64,000 nt of DNA from CAWHNT01 sp963830775 (GTDB lineage: Bacteria > Pseudomonadota > Alphaproteobacteria > Geminicoccales > Geminicoccaceae). Where the stretch lies: positions 372,001 through 436,000 of the forward strand of contig CAWHNT010000037.1 of the NCBI GenBank assembly GCA_963830775.1. Reading direction: 5' to 3'. Of this stretch, positions 39,535 through 48,425 are shown one piece after another. A program made the translations under genes and the position numbers. Every line of letters begins with the position of its first letter. The stretch's first letter is position 1. The notes below the pieces were generated by a model that saw only the letters and a program-made list of their open reading frames with translations, was not told the DNA's origin and did not search any database.

Positions 39535-40593
39535 TCAGCGGCGCTCGTACCAGGGCCGCGTGCGGCGGACGAGGTGGACGACCGAGAGCATGACCGGGAC
39601 CTCGATCAGGACGCCCACGACCGTGGCGAGGGCGGCACCCGACTGGAAGCCGAACAGGCCGATGGCGGTGGCGACGGCGAGCTCGAAGAAGTTGCTGGCG
39701 CCGATCAGGGCCGAGGGGCCGGCGACGCGGTGCTCGACCCCGAGGCGGCGGTTGAGCCAGTAGGCCAGGCCGGCGTTGAAGTAGACCTGGATCAGGATCG
39801 GCACGGCGAGGAGCAGGATCACGAGCGGCTGGGCGATGATCTGCTCGCCCTGCAGACCGAAGAGGAGGACCAGCGTCGCCAGAAGGGCGGCGAGCGAGAC
39901 CGGGCCCAGCCGGCGGAGCGCTGTGGCCAGGACCCCCGGCCCTTTCGCAAGCAGGTGGCGGCGCCAGAGCTGGGCCGCGATCACCGGCACCACGATGTAG
40001 AGCACGACCGACAGGAGCAGCGTTGCCCAGGGCACGGTGATCGACGAGAGGCCGAGGAGCAGCCCGACGATGGGCGCGAAGGCGACCACCATGATGCTGT
40101 CGTTGAGCGCCACCTGGCTCAAGGTGAAATGCGGCTCGCCATCCAGCAGGTTCGACCACACGAACACCATGGCGGTGCAGGGTGCGGCGGCCAGCAGGAT
40201 CAGGCCGGCGATGTAGCTGTCGATCTGGCCCGCGGGCAGCAGGTCGCGGAACAGCCAGCCGATGAAGAGCCAGCCCAGGAGCGCCATCGAGAACGGCTTG
40301 ACCGCCCAGTTGATGACGAGGGTGACGCCGATGCCGCGCCAGTGCCGGCGCACCTGGCCCAGGGCGGCCAGGTCGATCTTCAGCAGCATCGGCACGATCA
40401 TCAGCCAGACCAGCACGGCTACCGGCAGGTTGACCTCGGCCACCGTGGCTCGGCCCAGAGCGTGGAACGGGGCCGGCAGGAGCTGGCCCAGCACGATGCC
40501 GGCGAGGATGCACAAGGCGACCCAGAGCGAGAGGTAGCGCTCGACGGTGCCTAGCTCCGGCACGGGCTGCCGGTGAAGGGCCACGTCCGTCAT
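39535..40593 (-). CDS. acr3: ACR3-type arsenite efflux permease
   Basis: A 352-residue, ten-segment membrane protein. The conserved NWAVKPFSMALLGWLF, LILLAAAPCTAMVFVWSNL (with the essential cysteine) and IGASNFFELAVATAI identify ACR3, not ArsB. It exports arsenite formed by ArsC. The ATG overlaps the arsC stop by four bases. Its far end is 16 bases from the TRIC gene, tail to tail. Confidence 0.96.
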   Translation of the reverse strand: MTDVALHRQPVPELGTVERYLSLWVALCILAGIVLGQLLPAPFHALGRATVAEVNLPVAVLVWLMIVPMLLKIDLAALGQVRRHWRGIGVTLVINWAVKPFSMALLGWLFIGWLFRDLLPAGQIDSYIAGLILLAAAPCTAMVFVWSNLLDGEPHFTLSQVALNDSIMVVAFAPIVGLLLGLSSITVPWATLLLSVVLYIVVPVIAAQLWRRHLLAKGPGVLATALRRLGPVSLAALLATLVLLFGLQGEQIIAQPLVILLLAVPILIQVYFNAGLAYWLNRRLGVEHRVAGPSALIGASNFFELAVATAIGLFGFQSGAALATVVGVLIEVPVMLSVVHLVRRTRPWYERR

Positions 40594-41096
40594 GACGGAT
40601 CGCGCAGGCGGCCGATCTCGGCGACCTTGCCGGCCAGGTCGGCGTGGCTCAGCTCCTTGTGCCGCAGCGCCAGGAAGAGCTGGATGCGCCGCTCGAGCAT
40701 GCGGAAGGCGTCGCGGAAGGCCAGCATCCGCTCCGCCTCGGAGCCCTCGGCGGCCGCGGGGTCAGGGATACCCCAGTGCGCCGTGACGGGCTGGCCGGGC
40801 CAGACCGGGCAGATCTCGCCGGCCGCCTGGTCGCAGACGGTGAAGATGTAGTCCATGGACGGCGCGCCGGGCCTGGCGAACTCGTCCCAGCTCTTGCTGC
40901 GCAGGTGACCGGTCGGCATGCCGAAGTCGCGCAGCAGCTTGAGGGCCAGCGGGTTGACCGTGCCCTTGGGAAAGCTGCCGGCGCTGTAGCCCTTGAAGGC
41001 CCCCTTGCCCCAATGGTCGACCAGGGCTTCCGCCAGGATGCTGCGGGCCGAATTGCCGGTGCAGAGAAAGAGGACATTGCCCGGCCGCTCAGGCAT
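40590..41096 (-). CDS. arsC: arsenate reductase, thioredoxin-dependent type
   Basis: A 168-residue enzyme of the low-molecular-weight phosphatase fold. The catalytic loop is FLCTGNSARS (Cys about residue 12) and the acid is in the GIPDPAAAEGSEAER region. MDYIFTVCDQAAGEICPVWPGQP carries a second cysteine pair region. It reduces arsenate to arsenite. ATG 41096 overlaps the arsR end by eight bases. Confidence 0.94.
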   Translation of the reverse strand: MPERPGNVLFLCTGNSARSILAEALVDHWGKGAFKGYSAGSFPKGTVNPLALKLLRDFGMPTGHLRSKSWDEFARPGAPSMDYIFTVCDQAAGEICPVWPGQPVTAHWGIPDPAAAEGSEAERMLAFRDAFRMLERRIQLFLALRHKELSHADLAGKVAEIGRLRDPS

Positions 41097-41446
41097 CGGC
41101 CGCCTCCTTGCTTTGGGATGTCGCGCAGGCACCCGCACCCGCGACCCCGCAGATCTCGGGGCGGCCCTGGCAGCAGTCCTGCATCAGGAAATCCAGGAGC
41201 GCCCGCGTGCCGGCATAGTCGGCGGCGTAGATGATCTGCCGTTGCTGGCGGGTGGAGCGGACCAGCTGGCCGCGCTCCAGCTCCTTCAGGTGGAAGGAGA
41301 GGGTCGGGGCCGGAACGCCCAGCCGCAGCGCGATCTCGCCGGCCGGCAGCCCGGCAGGCCCCTGCTGCACCAGCAGGCGGAAGACCGTGAGGCGCGTCTC
41401 GTGCCCAAGGGCGGTCAGCGCGGACAAGAGCCAGCTTTGTTTCCAT
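41089..41446 (-). CDS. arsR: ArsR family repressor (one frameshift near the start)
   Basis: A winged-helix metalloregulator of about 118 residues after repair. ATG 41446 gives METKLAL, then one extra T near 41425 shifts to SALTALGHETRLTVFRLLVQQGPAGL, the recognition helix region LGVPAPTLSFHLKELERGQLV, and the tail ICGVAGAGACATSQS. A Cys pair near the end (QDCCQGRPEICG) may bind arsenite. Without the repair, only TTG starts exist (41481, 41463, 41427). It is the first gene of the arsenic operon. Confidence 0.85.
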
Positions 41447-41456
41447 ATTTTTGGAA
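41441..41456. promoter_or_regulatory. dyad TTCCATATTTTTGGAA over the arsR start, candidate operator
   Basis: The 16-base sequence has TTCCA and TGGAA arms around an AT-rich centre, the local AT peak, and covers the proposed arsR ATG. ArsR proteins bind such AT-rich dyads, so autoregulation is a reasonable inference. The rest of the 310-base gap 41447-41756 between arsR and the divergent GntR gene shows no gene; a T-rich run (GTACGATTTTTTC) lies near 41537-41549. Confidence 0.35.
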
Positions 41457-41756
41457 TAGTCAAATCAGCCGGCGAGTGCAAGCCGTCGGACGGAGGCTAC
41501 TGACCTCGCCTGAGGTGCGGCACATTTCTGCATTAAGTACGATTTTTTCTTGCCCTCGGCTGGGCCCGGTATCAGTCTCGCTTCTGCGGTCGCGCCCGGG
41601 AGTGGCTCGTCGCTCAGGGAGGCTATAAGGGCGACGGGGCCAGCCCGTGGCAGCGGCCGCAGTGACACCGCTGTCGCCGTGAAACAGGGCATCGTCTTCG
41701 GGCCGAGTTCGTGTAGGGAGGGCTCCGCCGGGCCAGAGCAGAAGGGAGGCGGCGCC

Positions 41757-42497
41757 ATGAGCACGGACGCTGCCCGTGACGGTTGGGGATATGCGGCGCG
41801 CGGGCTGCATGGACGGATCGTGGAGACGATCGGAAGGCGCATCGTCGGCGGGGGCATCCCGCCGGGCAGCATCCTGCCGCGCGAGAGCGCTCTCATGGGC
41901 GAGTTCGCGGCCTCGCGGACCTCGGTGCGCGAGGCGATACGTGTGCTGTCCGCCAAGGGGCTGGTGGAGAGCCGGCAGCGCCTGGGCACACGGGTGCGCC
42001 AGCACCGGGCCTGGAACCTGCTCGACCCCGACCTGCTCGCCTGGAAGGCGGCCGAGGCGCCGGACGAGCTCACCGACCATCTCGTGGAGCTGCGGCGCCT
42101 GATCGAGCCGCCGGCGGTGCGGCTTGCCGCCATGCGGCGGAGCGAGGGAGACCTCGCCGCGATCGAGGAGGCCTTCGCCGGGATGGAAGGCGGCGTGGAC
42201 GACCCCGAGGCCTACTACCAGGCCGACCTTGCCTTCCACCAAGCCCTCTTCACCGCCGCCGGCAACCCGTTCATCGACCGGCTGGGCAGCATCGTCAGCG
42301 CCGTGCTGGCGGTGAGCTTCCGCCTGCAGCAACGCTCGCTGATCCCGTTCGGGCTGGCACTCAAGCTGCACGCACGCGTGCTGGAGGCGGTCAGGGCGCG
42401 CGACCCCGCGGCTGCCGAGGCCGCCATGCACGACATCATCGCGGAGGCACAGCTCGAGCTCGGGCGTGCCCTGCCGAAAGGGGAGGAGAAACCATGA
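41757..42497 (+). CDS. FadR-type GntR/FCD regulator of a sugar-acid operon
   Basis: A 246-residue regulator: winged helix (IVETIGRRIVGGGIPPGSILPRESALMGEF in part, then SRTSVREAIRVLSAKGLVESRQRLGTRV) and an FCD domain with metal-binding residues in DLAFHQALFTAAGN and LKLHARVLEAV. ATG 41757 is chosen because the preceding 69 residues have no domain. Its stop overlaps the next ATG (ATGA). By context it controls the two enzymes downstream, probably in response to a sugar acid. Confidence 0.88.
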   Translation: MSTDAARDGWGYAARGLHGRIVETIGRRIVGGGIPPGSILPRESALMGEFAASRTSVREAIRVLSAKGLVESRQRLGTRVRQHRAWNLLDPDLLAWKAAEAPDELTDHLVELRRLIEPPAVRLAAMRRSEGDLAAIEEAFAGMEGGVDDPEAYYQADLAFHQALFTAAGNPFIDRLGSIVSAVLAVSFRLQQRSLIPFGLALKLHARVLEAVRARDPAAAEAAMHDIIAEAQLELGRALPKGEEKP

Positions 42498-43696
42498 AGA
42501 TCACGAAGCTGGAGACCATCCGGCTCAAGGAGTTCCCGAACCTGATCTGGGTGCGGGTGCATGGTGAGGACGGGCTCTATGGCCTGGGCGAGACCTTCAT
42601 GGGGGCGCAGGCGGTCGAGGCGTTCCTGCACGAGATCGTGGCCCCCCGCATCCTGGGCGAGGACGCGTTCGCGATCGATAAGATCGCCCAGAAGCTCTAC
42701 GGCTATCTGGGCTTCCGCGGTACGGGGGTGGAGACGCGGGCGGCCTCGGCCGTGGACATCGCGCTCTACGATCTGTGGGGCAAGGCCACCAACCAGCCCG
42801 TGGTCCAGCTCCTGGGTGGGCGCACGCGCGAGCGCATCCGCACCTACAATACCTGTGCGGGCTACAAGTACATCCGCGACGCCCGTCTCCAGACCAGCGT
42901 GAACTGGGGCCTGGGGCAGCAGGCGACCGGGCCTTACGAGGACCTCGACGCCTTCCTCAACCGTGCCGACGAGCTCGCCCACTCGCTCCTGGAGCAGGGC
43001 ATCACGGGCATGAAGATCTGGCCCTTCGACTATGCCGCGGAGGCGTCGGGCGGGCTCTACATCTCGGGCGCCGAGCTGACCCGGGCCCTGGAGCCCTTCC
43101 GCAAGATCAGGAAGGCCGTGGGCGACAGGATGGACATCATGGTCGAGTTCCACTCCCTGTGGAACCTGCCCACGGCCATCAGGCTGGCGAAGGCGCTGGA
43201 GGAGATCGACCCGTTCTGGCTCGAGGATCCGATCAAGATGGACAGCCTGGCGGACCTCAAGACCTACGCCGCCACCACAAGGGCACCGGTCCTGGCCTCG
43301 GAGACGCTGGCCTTCCGGCACTCGTTCCGCGAGCTCCTGGACAGCGGGGCCGTGGGCGTCGTGATGGTCGACCTCTCCTGGTGCGGCGGGCTCTCCGAGG
43401 CCAAGAAGATCGCCACCATGGCCGAGGCCTACCACCGGCCGATCACGCCGCACGACTGCACCGGTCCGGTGGTGCTCGCGGCCTCCTGCCATCTTTCCCT
43501 CAACGCCCCGAACGCACTTATCCAGGAGTCCGTGCGCGCCTTCTATACCGGTTGGTACACCGAGCTGGTGACCGCCCTGCCGGAGGTTAAGGACGGCATG
43601 ATCGCACCACCGCCGGGACCCGGTCTCGGCCTCGACCTCCTGCCCGGCCTGACCGAGCGGCCGGACGCGGTCGTGCGGGTGAGTGAGCCTGAATGA
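42494..43696 (+). CDS. mandelate racemase/muconate lactonizing enzyme family protein (probable sugar-acid dehydratase)
   Basis: A 400-residue enolase-superfamily enzyme. The N-terminal capping domain begins MKITKLETIRLKEFPN; in the barrel, the base is in ITGMKIWPFD, metal ligands are DIMVEFHS, FWLEDPIK and LASETLAF, and a His-Asp region is ITPHDCTGPVVLAAS. The LEDP and KIWPFD patterns suit an acid-sugar dehydratase, but the substrate cannot be read. It lies between a GntR regulator and a mutarotase with four-base overlaps on both sides, so all three act together. Confidence 0.87.
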   Translation: MKITKLETIRLKEFPNLIWVRVHGEDGLYGLGETFMGAQAVEAFLHEIVAPRILGEDAFAIDKIAQKLYGYLGFRGTGVETRAASAVDIALYDLWGKATNQPVVQLLGGRTRERIRTYNTCAGYKYIRDARLQTSVNWGLGQQATGPYEDLDAFLNRADELAHSLLEQGITGMKIWPFDYAAEASGGLYISGAELTRALEPFRKIRKAVGDRMDIMVEFHSLWNLPTAIRLAKALEEIDPFWLEDPIKMDSLADLKTYAATTRAPVLASETLAFRHSFRELLDSGAVGVVMVDLSWCGGLSEAKKIATMAEAYHRPITPHDCTGPVVLAASCHLSLNAPNALIQESVRAFYTGWYTELVTALPEVKDGMIAPPPGPGLGLDLLPGLTERPDAVVRVSEPE

Positions 43697-44584
43697 GGCC
43701 GGGCGAGGTCGCGATCGAGAACGATCGGCTGCGGCTGACCGTGCTGCCCGACTTCGGTGCGGCGGTCACGGCCTTCACCCTCAAGCGTGATGGCGGCGAG
43801 GTCGACATCTTCCGCCCCTGGGACGGCACGCCGGACAATCCGAGCCGGCTCGCCTCGATCAACCTGATCCCCTGGTCGAACCGGATCTCGGGTGGCGGGA
43901 TCACGGTCGGCAGCCGGTTCTACCCGCTGAAGCCGAACCGGGAGGGCGAGCCCTACCCCATCCACGGCGACGGCTTCCAGCAGGCCTGGCGCGTGGTCGA
44001 GACCCGGCCGGACCTGATCCACCTCGCGATCGAAAGTGCGGTGCAGGCGCCCTACGACTACCGGGCGCACGTGGTCTACGGGCTCTCGCCTACGGCGCTG
44101 ACGATGCGGATGGAAGTCGAGCACCAGGGCGACGAGCCGGCGCTCTACGGCATGGGCTTCCATCCCTGGTTCCCGCGCACGCCCGGCGTCACGCTGGAGG
44201 CGCCGGCCCGGACCGTGTGGCTGGAGACCGAGGACCACCTGCCGGCCGGTGCCGTGCCGGTGGCCGAGCGCCCGGAATGGGACTTCAGCACGGCGAAGGC
44301 CGCTGCCCCCGACCCCGGTCAACAACGGCTTCACCGGCTGGCAGGGCCAGGCCCGGATCGCCTGGCCGGAGCGGGGGCTTGCCGTCGAGATCAAGGCCGA
44401 GCCCGAGCTCTCGACCTACATGCTCTACTCGCCGGCCCAGGATTGCGGATTCTTCTGCTTCGAGCCGGTCTCGCACCCTGTGGACGCGTTCCACCTGCCG
44501 GGCGGACCGCAGGCGAACGGGCTTCGCCTGCTGAGCCGCTTCGAGCGCTTCGACGTCGCCGCGGAACTCACGGTATTGGGATAG
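43693..44584 (+). CDS. aldose 1-epimerase family protein (one frameshift)
   Basis: The repaired protein has about 296 residues. The first frame reads LTVLPDFGAAVTAF, LIPWSNRISGGGI (ligand-binding Asn-Arg), PIHGDGFQQAWRV (catalytic His) and GMGFHPWFPRT (second His). After ...AAAPDP, one extra base near 44318 shifts to VNNGFTGWQGQARIAWP and CFEPVSHPVDAFH (Glu acid, conserved H-P-x-D-A-F-H). Aldose 1-epimerases interconvert sugar anomers. It overlaps the enolase-superfamily gene by ATGA and probably prepares its substrate. Confidence 0.85.
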
Positions 44585-44696
44585 GGCGGAGCGGCCACCA
44601 TCCCTCCCCGCCATCGAATGTGAACGGAGGCCATATTGGCGCCCATCGGGTCGGGGGCGCACCTTAGGGGCCGATGCGCTGCATAGAGTGAAGACG

Positions 44697-45194
44697 ATGT
44701 CGATCAGGCGCTGGCCCCTTCTCCTCGTGGCAGCGGTGGTGCTCCTCGCCGCCGGTGCTACGGGCTGGTACGCGACCCGGGCGGCCCCGGTGCCGACCGG
44801 GGCCGTGTTCGCGGAGAACGGGCTTGCCATCCGCGGCTACGACCCGGTCGCCTACTTCACGGATGGGCGGCCGGTCATGGGGGAGCCGCAGTTCGAGACC
44901 CGCCGCGAGGGTGCGACCTGGCGTTTCGCCAGTGCCGAGCACAAGGCCTCCTTCGAGGCCGAGCCCGCCCGGTACCTGCCCCAGTATGGCGGCTACTGCG
45001 CCTGGGCCGTGGCGGCCAAGAACGAGGCCTTCCCGATCGATCCTGCCGCATGGCGGATCGTGGACGGCCGGCTCTATCTCAACTTCAGCCAGGACGTGCA
45101 GCGGGACTGGGAGAAGGACATCCCGGGCTTCATCGGCAAGGGGGACCACAACTGGCCGGGCCTGGAATCCCGGCTTGCGGGCAGAGGATCGTGA
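44697..45194 (+). CDS. membrane-anchored YHS-domain protein
   Basis: About 165 residues: an N-terminal membrane anchor or signal (WPLLLVAAVVLLAAGATGWYA) and a YHS-type domain (GLAIRGYDPVAYFTDGRPVMG, RFASAEHKASFEAEPARYLPQYGGYCAWAVA), a small metal-associated fold often next to heavy-metal transporters. ATG 44697 is chosen over GTG 44688. The stop overlaps the GTG of the reductase gene (GTGA), so they are coupled. Confidence 0.85.
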   Translation: MSIRRWPLLLVAAVVLLAAGATGWYATRAAPVPTGAVFAENGLAIRGYDPVAYFTDGRPVMGEPQFETRREGATWRFASAEHKASFEAEPARYLPQYGGYCAWAVAAKNEAFPIDPAAWRIVDGRLYLNFSQDVQRDWEKDIPGFIGKGDHNWPGLESRLAGRGS

Positions 45195-46615
45195 CCACCG
45201 TCCTCACCCCCGACCTCGCCGTGATCGGCGCCGGATCGGGCGGGCTCAGCGTCGCCGCAGGTGCCGTGCAGATGGGTGCTTCGGTGGTGCTGGTCGAGAA
45301 GGGCCGGATGGGGGGCGACTGCCTGAACTATGGCTGCGTGCCCTCGAAGTCGCTGCTCGCGGCGGCGCACGCAGCCCAGGTCGTACGCAGCGCCGGCGCC
45401 TATGGCGTGAACGGCCACGAGCCGGCGATCGATTTTGCCGCGGTCCGCCAGCATGTGCGCGGCGTCATCGCCGGCATCGCCCCGCACGACAGCGTCGAGC
45501 GGTTCGAGGGGCTGGGCGTGCGGGTGATCCGCGGGGCCGCCCGCTTCACCGGCCGGCTGGAGCTGGAGGCGGACGGGGTAACGGTCCGGCCGCGCCGGGT
45601 GGTGCTCGCCACCGGCTCGCGGCCGGCGGTCCCGGTCCTGCCGGGCATCGAGGACGTGCCCTACCTCACCAACGAGACGGTCTTCGACCTCGCCGAGCGG
45701 CCGGAGCGGCTGATCGTGCTCGGCGGCGGGCCGATCGGCGTCGAGCTCGCCCAGGCGCATCGCCGGCTCGGCACGGCCGTGACCCTGCTCCAGCGCAAGG
45801 CGATCCTGCCCAAGGACGATCCCGAGGCGGTAGAGGTCGTGCGCGGCACGCTCGTGGCCGAGGGCGTCGACTTGCGCGAGGGTGTGGAGGTGAGAAGGCT
45901 CGAGCGCCGCGGCAACCGCATCGGCGTCGTCGTCGCCGGGCCTGCGGGTGAGACTGCGGTCGAGGGCAGCCATCTCCTGCTGGCGGCGGGTCGGCAGGCG
46001 AATGTCGAGGGGCTGAACCTCGAGGCTGCCGGCATCGAGTACGGTGCCAAGGGCGTGGTCACCGACAGCTCCCTGCGCACCACGAACCCCAAGGTCTGGG
46101 CGGTCGGCGACGTGGCCGGGCGTTGGCAGTTCACGCATATCGCCGGCTACCACGCCAGCATCGTGATCCGGCAGGCGCTGTTCCGGCTGCCGGCCAGGGT
46201 CGACGACCGGGCGGTGCCCTGGTGCACCTACACCGACCCCGAGCTGGCGCAGGTCGGGCTCACGGAAGCCATGGCGGCCGAGCGCGGGCTCGCGCTGAAG
46301 GCGCTGAGCTGGCCCTTCGCCGAGAACGACCGTGCCCGCACCGAGGGGGCAACGGCCGGCTTCGTGAAGGTGCTGGTCGACGGCAAGGGCCACATCCATG
46401 GCGCCACCATCGTCGGTGCGCATGCCGGCGAGCAGATCGGGCTCTGGGGGCTGGCGATCCAGGAGCGGATCAAGGTCGGCAAGGTGGCGCAGATGATCGT
46501 CCCCTATCCGACCTTCTCCGAGGCCGGGAAGCGGGCCGCCGGCAGCTATTACACGCCCACTTTGTTCAGGGAGCGGACCCGCAAGGTGGTCCGGTTCCTG
46601 AGCCGGTTCGGCTGA
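45191..46615 (+). CDS. mercuric-reductase-like pyridine nucleotide-disulfide oxidoreductase
   Basis: A 474-residue flavoenzyme of the MerA/lipoamide dehydrogenase group: FAD site DLAVIGAGSGGLSVAAGAVQ, redox pair GGDCLNYGCVPSK, NAD(P) site LIVLGGGPIGVELAQ, and VWAVGDVAGRWQFTHIAGYHA. It has no N-terminal HMA domain and no C-terminal vicinal Cys pair (ends RTRKVVRFLSRFG), so true mercury reduction is doubtful. Such enzymes are often paired with a TVP38 protein, as here. The electron acceptor is unknown. Confidence 0.87.
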   Translation: MTTVLTPDLAVIGAGSGGLSVAAGAVQMGASVVLVEKGRMGGDCLNYGCVPSKSLLAAAHAAQVVRSAGAYGVNGHEPAIDFAAVRQHVRGVIAGIAPHDSVERFEGLGVRVIRGAARFTGRLELEADGVTVRPRRVVLATGSRPAVPVLPGIEDVPYLTNETVFDLAERPERLIVLGGGPIGVELAQAHRRLGTAVTLLQRKAILPKDDPEAVEVVRGTLVAEGVDLREGVEVRRLERRGNRIGVVVAGPAGETAVEGSHLLLAAGRQANVEGLNLEAAGIEYGAKGVVTDSSLRTTNPKVWAVGDVAGRWQFTHIAGYHASIVIRQALFRLPARVDDRAVPWCTYTDPELAQVGLTEAMAAERGLALKALSWPFAENDRARTEGATAGFVKVLVDGKGHIHGATIVGAHAGEQIGLWGLAIQERIKVGKVAQMIVPYPTFSEAGKRAAGSYYTPTLFRERTRKVVRFLSRFG

Positions 46616-46623
46616 GCGGCGCC

Positions 46624-47358
46624 ATGGCAGCCCAGGCTCACCGCGTTGCTGACCACCTGCCGGCATGGCGCCGCTGGCTGCCGCTGGCCGTGCTGGCGCT
46701 GGCCATCGTGCTCGTCTTCGCCACCGGCCTGCACCATTATTTGAGCTTCGATGCCCTGCGGCAGCACCGGCATGTGCTGCACGACTTCGTCGACAGTCAC
46801 TACGCAGGTGCCGCTGTACTGTTCGTGCTGGTCTACACGGCGGCCGTGGCACTCTCGATCCCCGGTGCCATCATCCTGACCGTCACCGGCGGCTTCCTCT
46901 TCGGCAGCCTTGCCGGAACGGTCCTGGTCGTCATCGGCGCCACGGCCGGCGCTGCCCTCGTCTATCTCGCGGCGAGGACGGCGCTGGGCGACGTGCTTCG
47001 CGCCCGTGCCGGCGGCCTCATCACCAGGCTCGAGGCCGGCTTCAAGGAGAACGCGCTCTCCTATCTGCTCGTCCTGCGGCTGGTGCCCTTGTTTCCCTTC
47101 TGGCTGGTCAACCTCGCGGCCGCCCTCCTGGGCGTGCCTTTCCGCACCTACCTGGTGGGCACGTTCCTGGGCATCATCCCCGGCGGCTATGTCTACGCCA
47201 CCGTGGGTGCGGGCCTCGGCAGCGTCTTCGACCAGGGCGGCGAGCCGTCCCTGCGCGGCGTCCTCACCCCGCAGGTGATCACGGCCCTGATCGGGCTGGC
47301 GGTGCTGTCGCTGGTGCCGGTGGCCTACAAGAAGCTCAGGCGCCGTCCCGCAGCCTGA
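46624..47358 (+). CDS. TVP38/TMEM64 (DedA-like) membrane protein
   Basis: A 244-residue protein with about six membrane segments. The SNARE-associated domain core is visible as LSIPGAIILTVTGGFLFGSLAGT, then FKENALSYLLVLRLVPLFPFWLVNLAAALLGV and GTFLGIIPGGYVYATVGAGL. The family moves lipids or supports envelope integrity. It follows the reductase gene by eight bases and overlaps the convergent oxidoreductase gene by 23. Confidence 0.88.
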   Translation: MAAQAHRVADHLPAWRRWLPLAVLALAIVLVFATGLHHYLSFDALRQHRHVLHDFVDSHYAGAAVLFVLVYTAAVALSIPGAIILTVTGGFLFGSLAGTVLVVIGATAGAALVYLAARTALGDVLRARAGGLITRLEAGFKENALSYLLVLRLVPLFPFWLVNLAAALLGVPFRTYLVGTFLGIIPGGYVYATVGAGLGSVFDQGGEPSLRGVLTPQVITALIGLAVLSLVPVAYKKLRRRPAA

Positions 47359-48421
47359 GCCTGGGCAGGCGCCCCGGATCGAAGGGCGTGAGGTCGATGC
47401 GGCTGCGGCCGTCGGTGATGAGCTCGGCCATGGCCTCGCCGGAGGCCGGCCCGTTCAGCATGCCCCAGACGCTGTGGCCGGTGGAGACGAAGGCGCCCCG
47501 GATACCGGGCACGGCCCCCATCAGCGGCAGGCCGTCCTGCGTGACCGGCCGGTAGCAGGCCTGGGTGGCGAGAATCTCGGCGTCCGCAAGGGCGGGCGAG
47601 AAGCGGCGGGTCAGGGCCAGGAGCGCCTCGGCGGTGCCGGGGCCAGGGGTGACCTGCGCCGGATCGACCGGCAGCGGCTCGTGGCTGCGGTAGCCGCAGA
47701 CATAGGTCGTCCCGTCGCCACGGGGGAAGACCTCGGGCGAGCGGGCCTCGCCATCCTCGTCGACCTCGACGAACAGGGCTTCCGAGAGGATCGGCGGGTC
47801 GGTCCGGAACACGAGGCTCGTGCTCTTGAGGCCATGGACGGCCGGCAGCGGCAGCCACTGGCTGGCGAGCACGGACCAGGGCCCCATCGCGATCACCACG
47901 GCATCGGCGGCCAGCACCTCACCGTCGACGATGGCACCGGTGACTCTCGAACCGTCGAGGGCGAGCCCATCGACGACTCCCTTCCGCAGCCTGGCACCCT
48001 GCTCGATGGCGAGGTCCATCATCGTCTGCGTGAACAGGGCCGGATGGATCTGGGCCGTGGTCTCGGCCGTGCCGAGCTTGCGGTGGACGAGCGCCTGGTC
48101 GGCGAGCCAGGCCGGGCGGTTCCTGCCCGACCGGGGGCCCAGCCGATCGCCCGCCACCACGCTCAGCGTGTCGAGCCGGCGATAGCCCGTCCGCTCGCCG
48201 TAGCGCTCGCCGAGCTCGGCATGGAGCGCGAAGCTGCGCCGGGCGAGCTCCTCCAGGGGCGAGCCATCGCACCAGTCGAGCGCCAGGAACCCGCCGGACT
48301 TGCCGGATGCGGCGCAGGCCACACCAGTGCGCTCGACCACGATGGTGTCGACCTGTCGCCGGCTCAGGAAGTAGGCGAGGCAGGCGCCGATCACGCCGCC
48401 GCCGCAGATCACCACGCGCAC
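47336..48421 (-). CDS. FAD-dependent oxidoreductase of the DAO/glycine-oxidase type
   Basis: A 361-residue DAO-family flavoprotein: GGGVIGACLAYFLSRRQVDTIVVER dinucleotide fold, ASGKSGGFLALDW, VIAMGPWS, and CYRPVTQDGLPLMGAVPG...FVSTGHSVWGM near the C-terminus. It probably oxidises an amino acid or secondary amine. It overlaps tvp38 tail to tail and is preceded by the luciferase-like gene with four bases between them. Confidence 0.85.
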   Translation of the reverse strand: MRVVICGGGVIGACLAYFLSRRQVDTIVVERTGVACAASGKSGGFLALDWCDGSPLEELARRSFALHAELGERYGERTGYRRLDTLSVVAGDRLGPRSGRNRPAWLADQALVHRKLGTAETTAQIHPALFTQTMMDLAIEQGARLRKGVVDGLALDGSRVTGAIVDGEVLAADAVVIAMGPWSVLASQWLPLPAVHGLKSTSLVFRTDPPILSEALFVEVDEDGEARSPEVFPRGDGTTYVCGYRSHEPLPVDPAQVTPGPGTAEALLALTRRFSPALADAEILATQACYRPVTQDGLPLMGAVPGIRGAFVSTGHSVWGMLNGPASGEAMAELITDGRSRIDLTPFDPGRLPRLRLRDGA

Positions 48422-48425
48422 GGGC

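Noticed and set aside
45191..46615. Naming the flavoenzyme merA.
   Set aside because: It lacks the N-terminal metal-binding domain and the C-terminal Cys pair required for mercury reduction.
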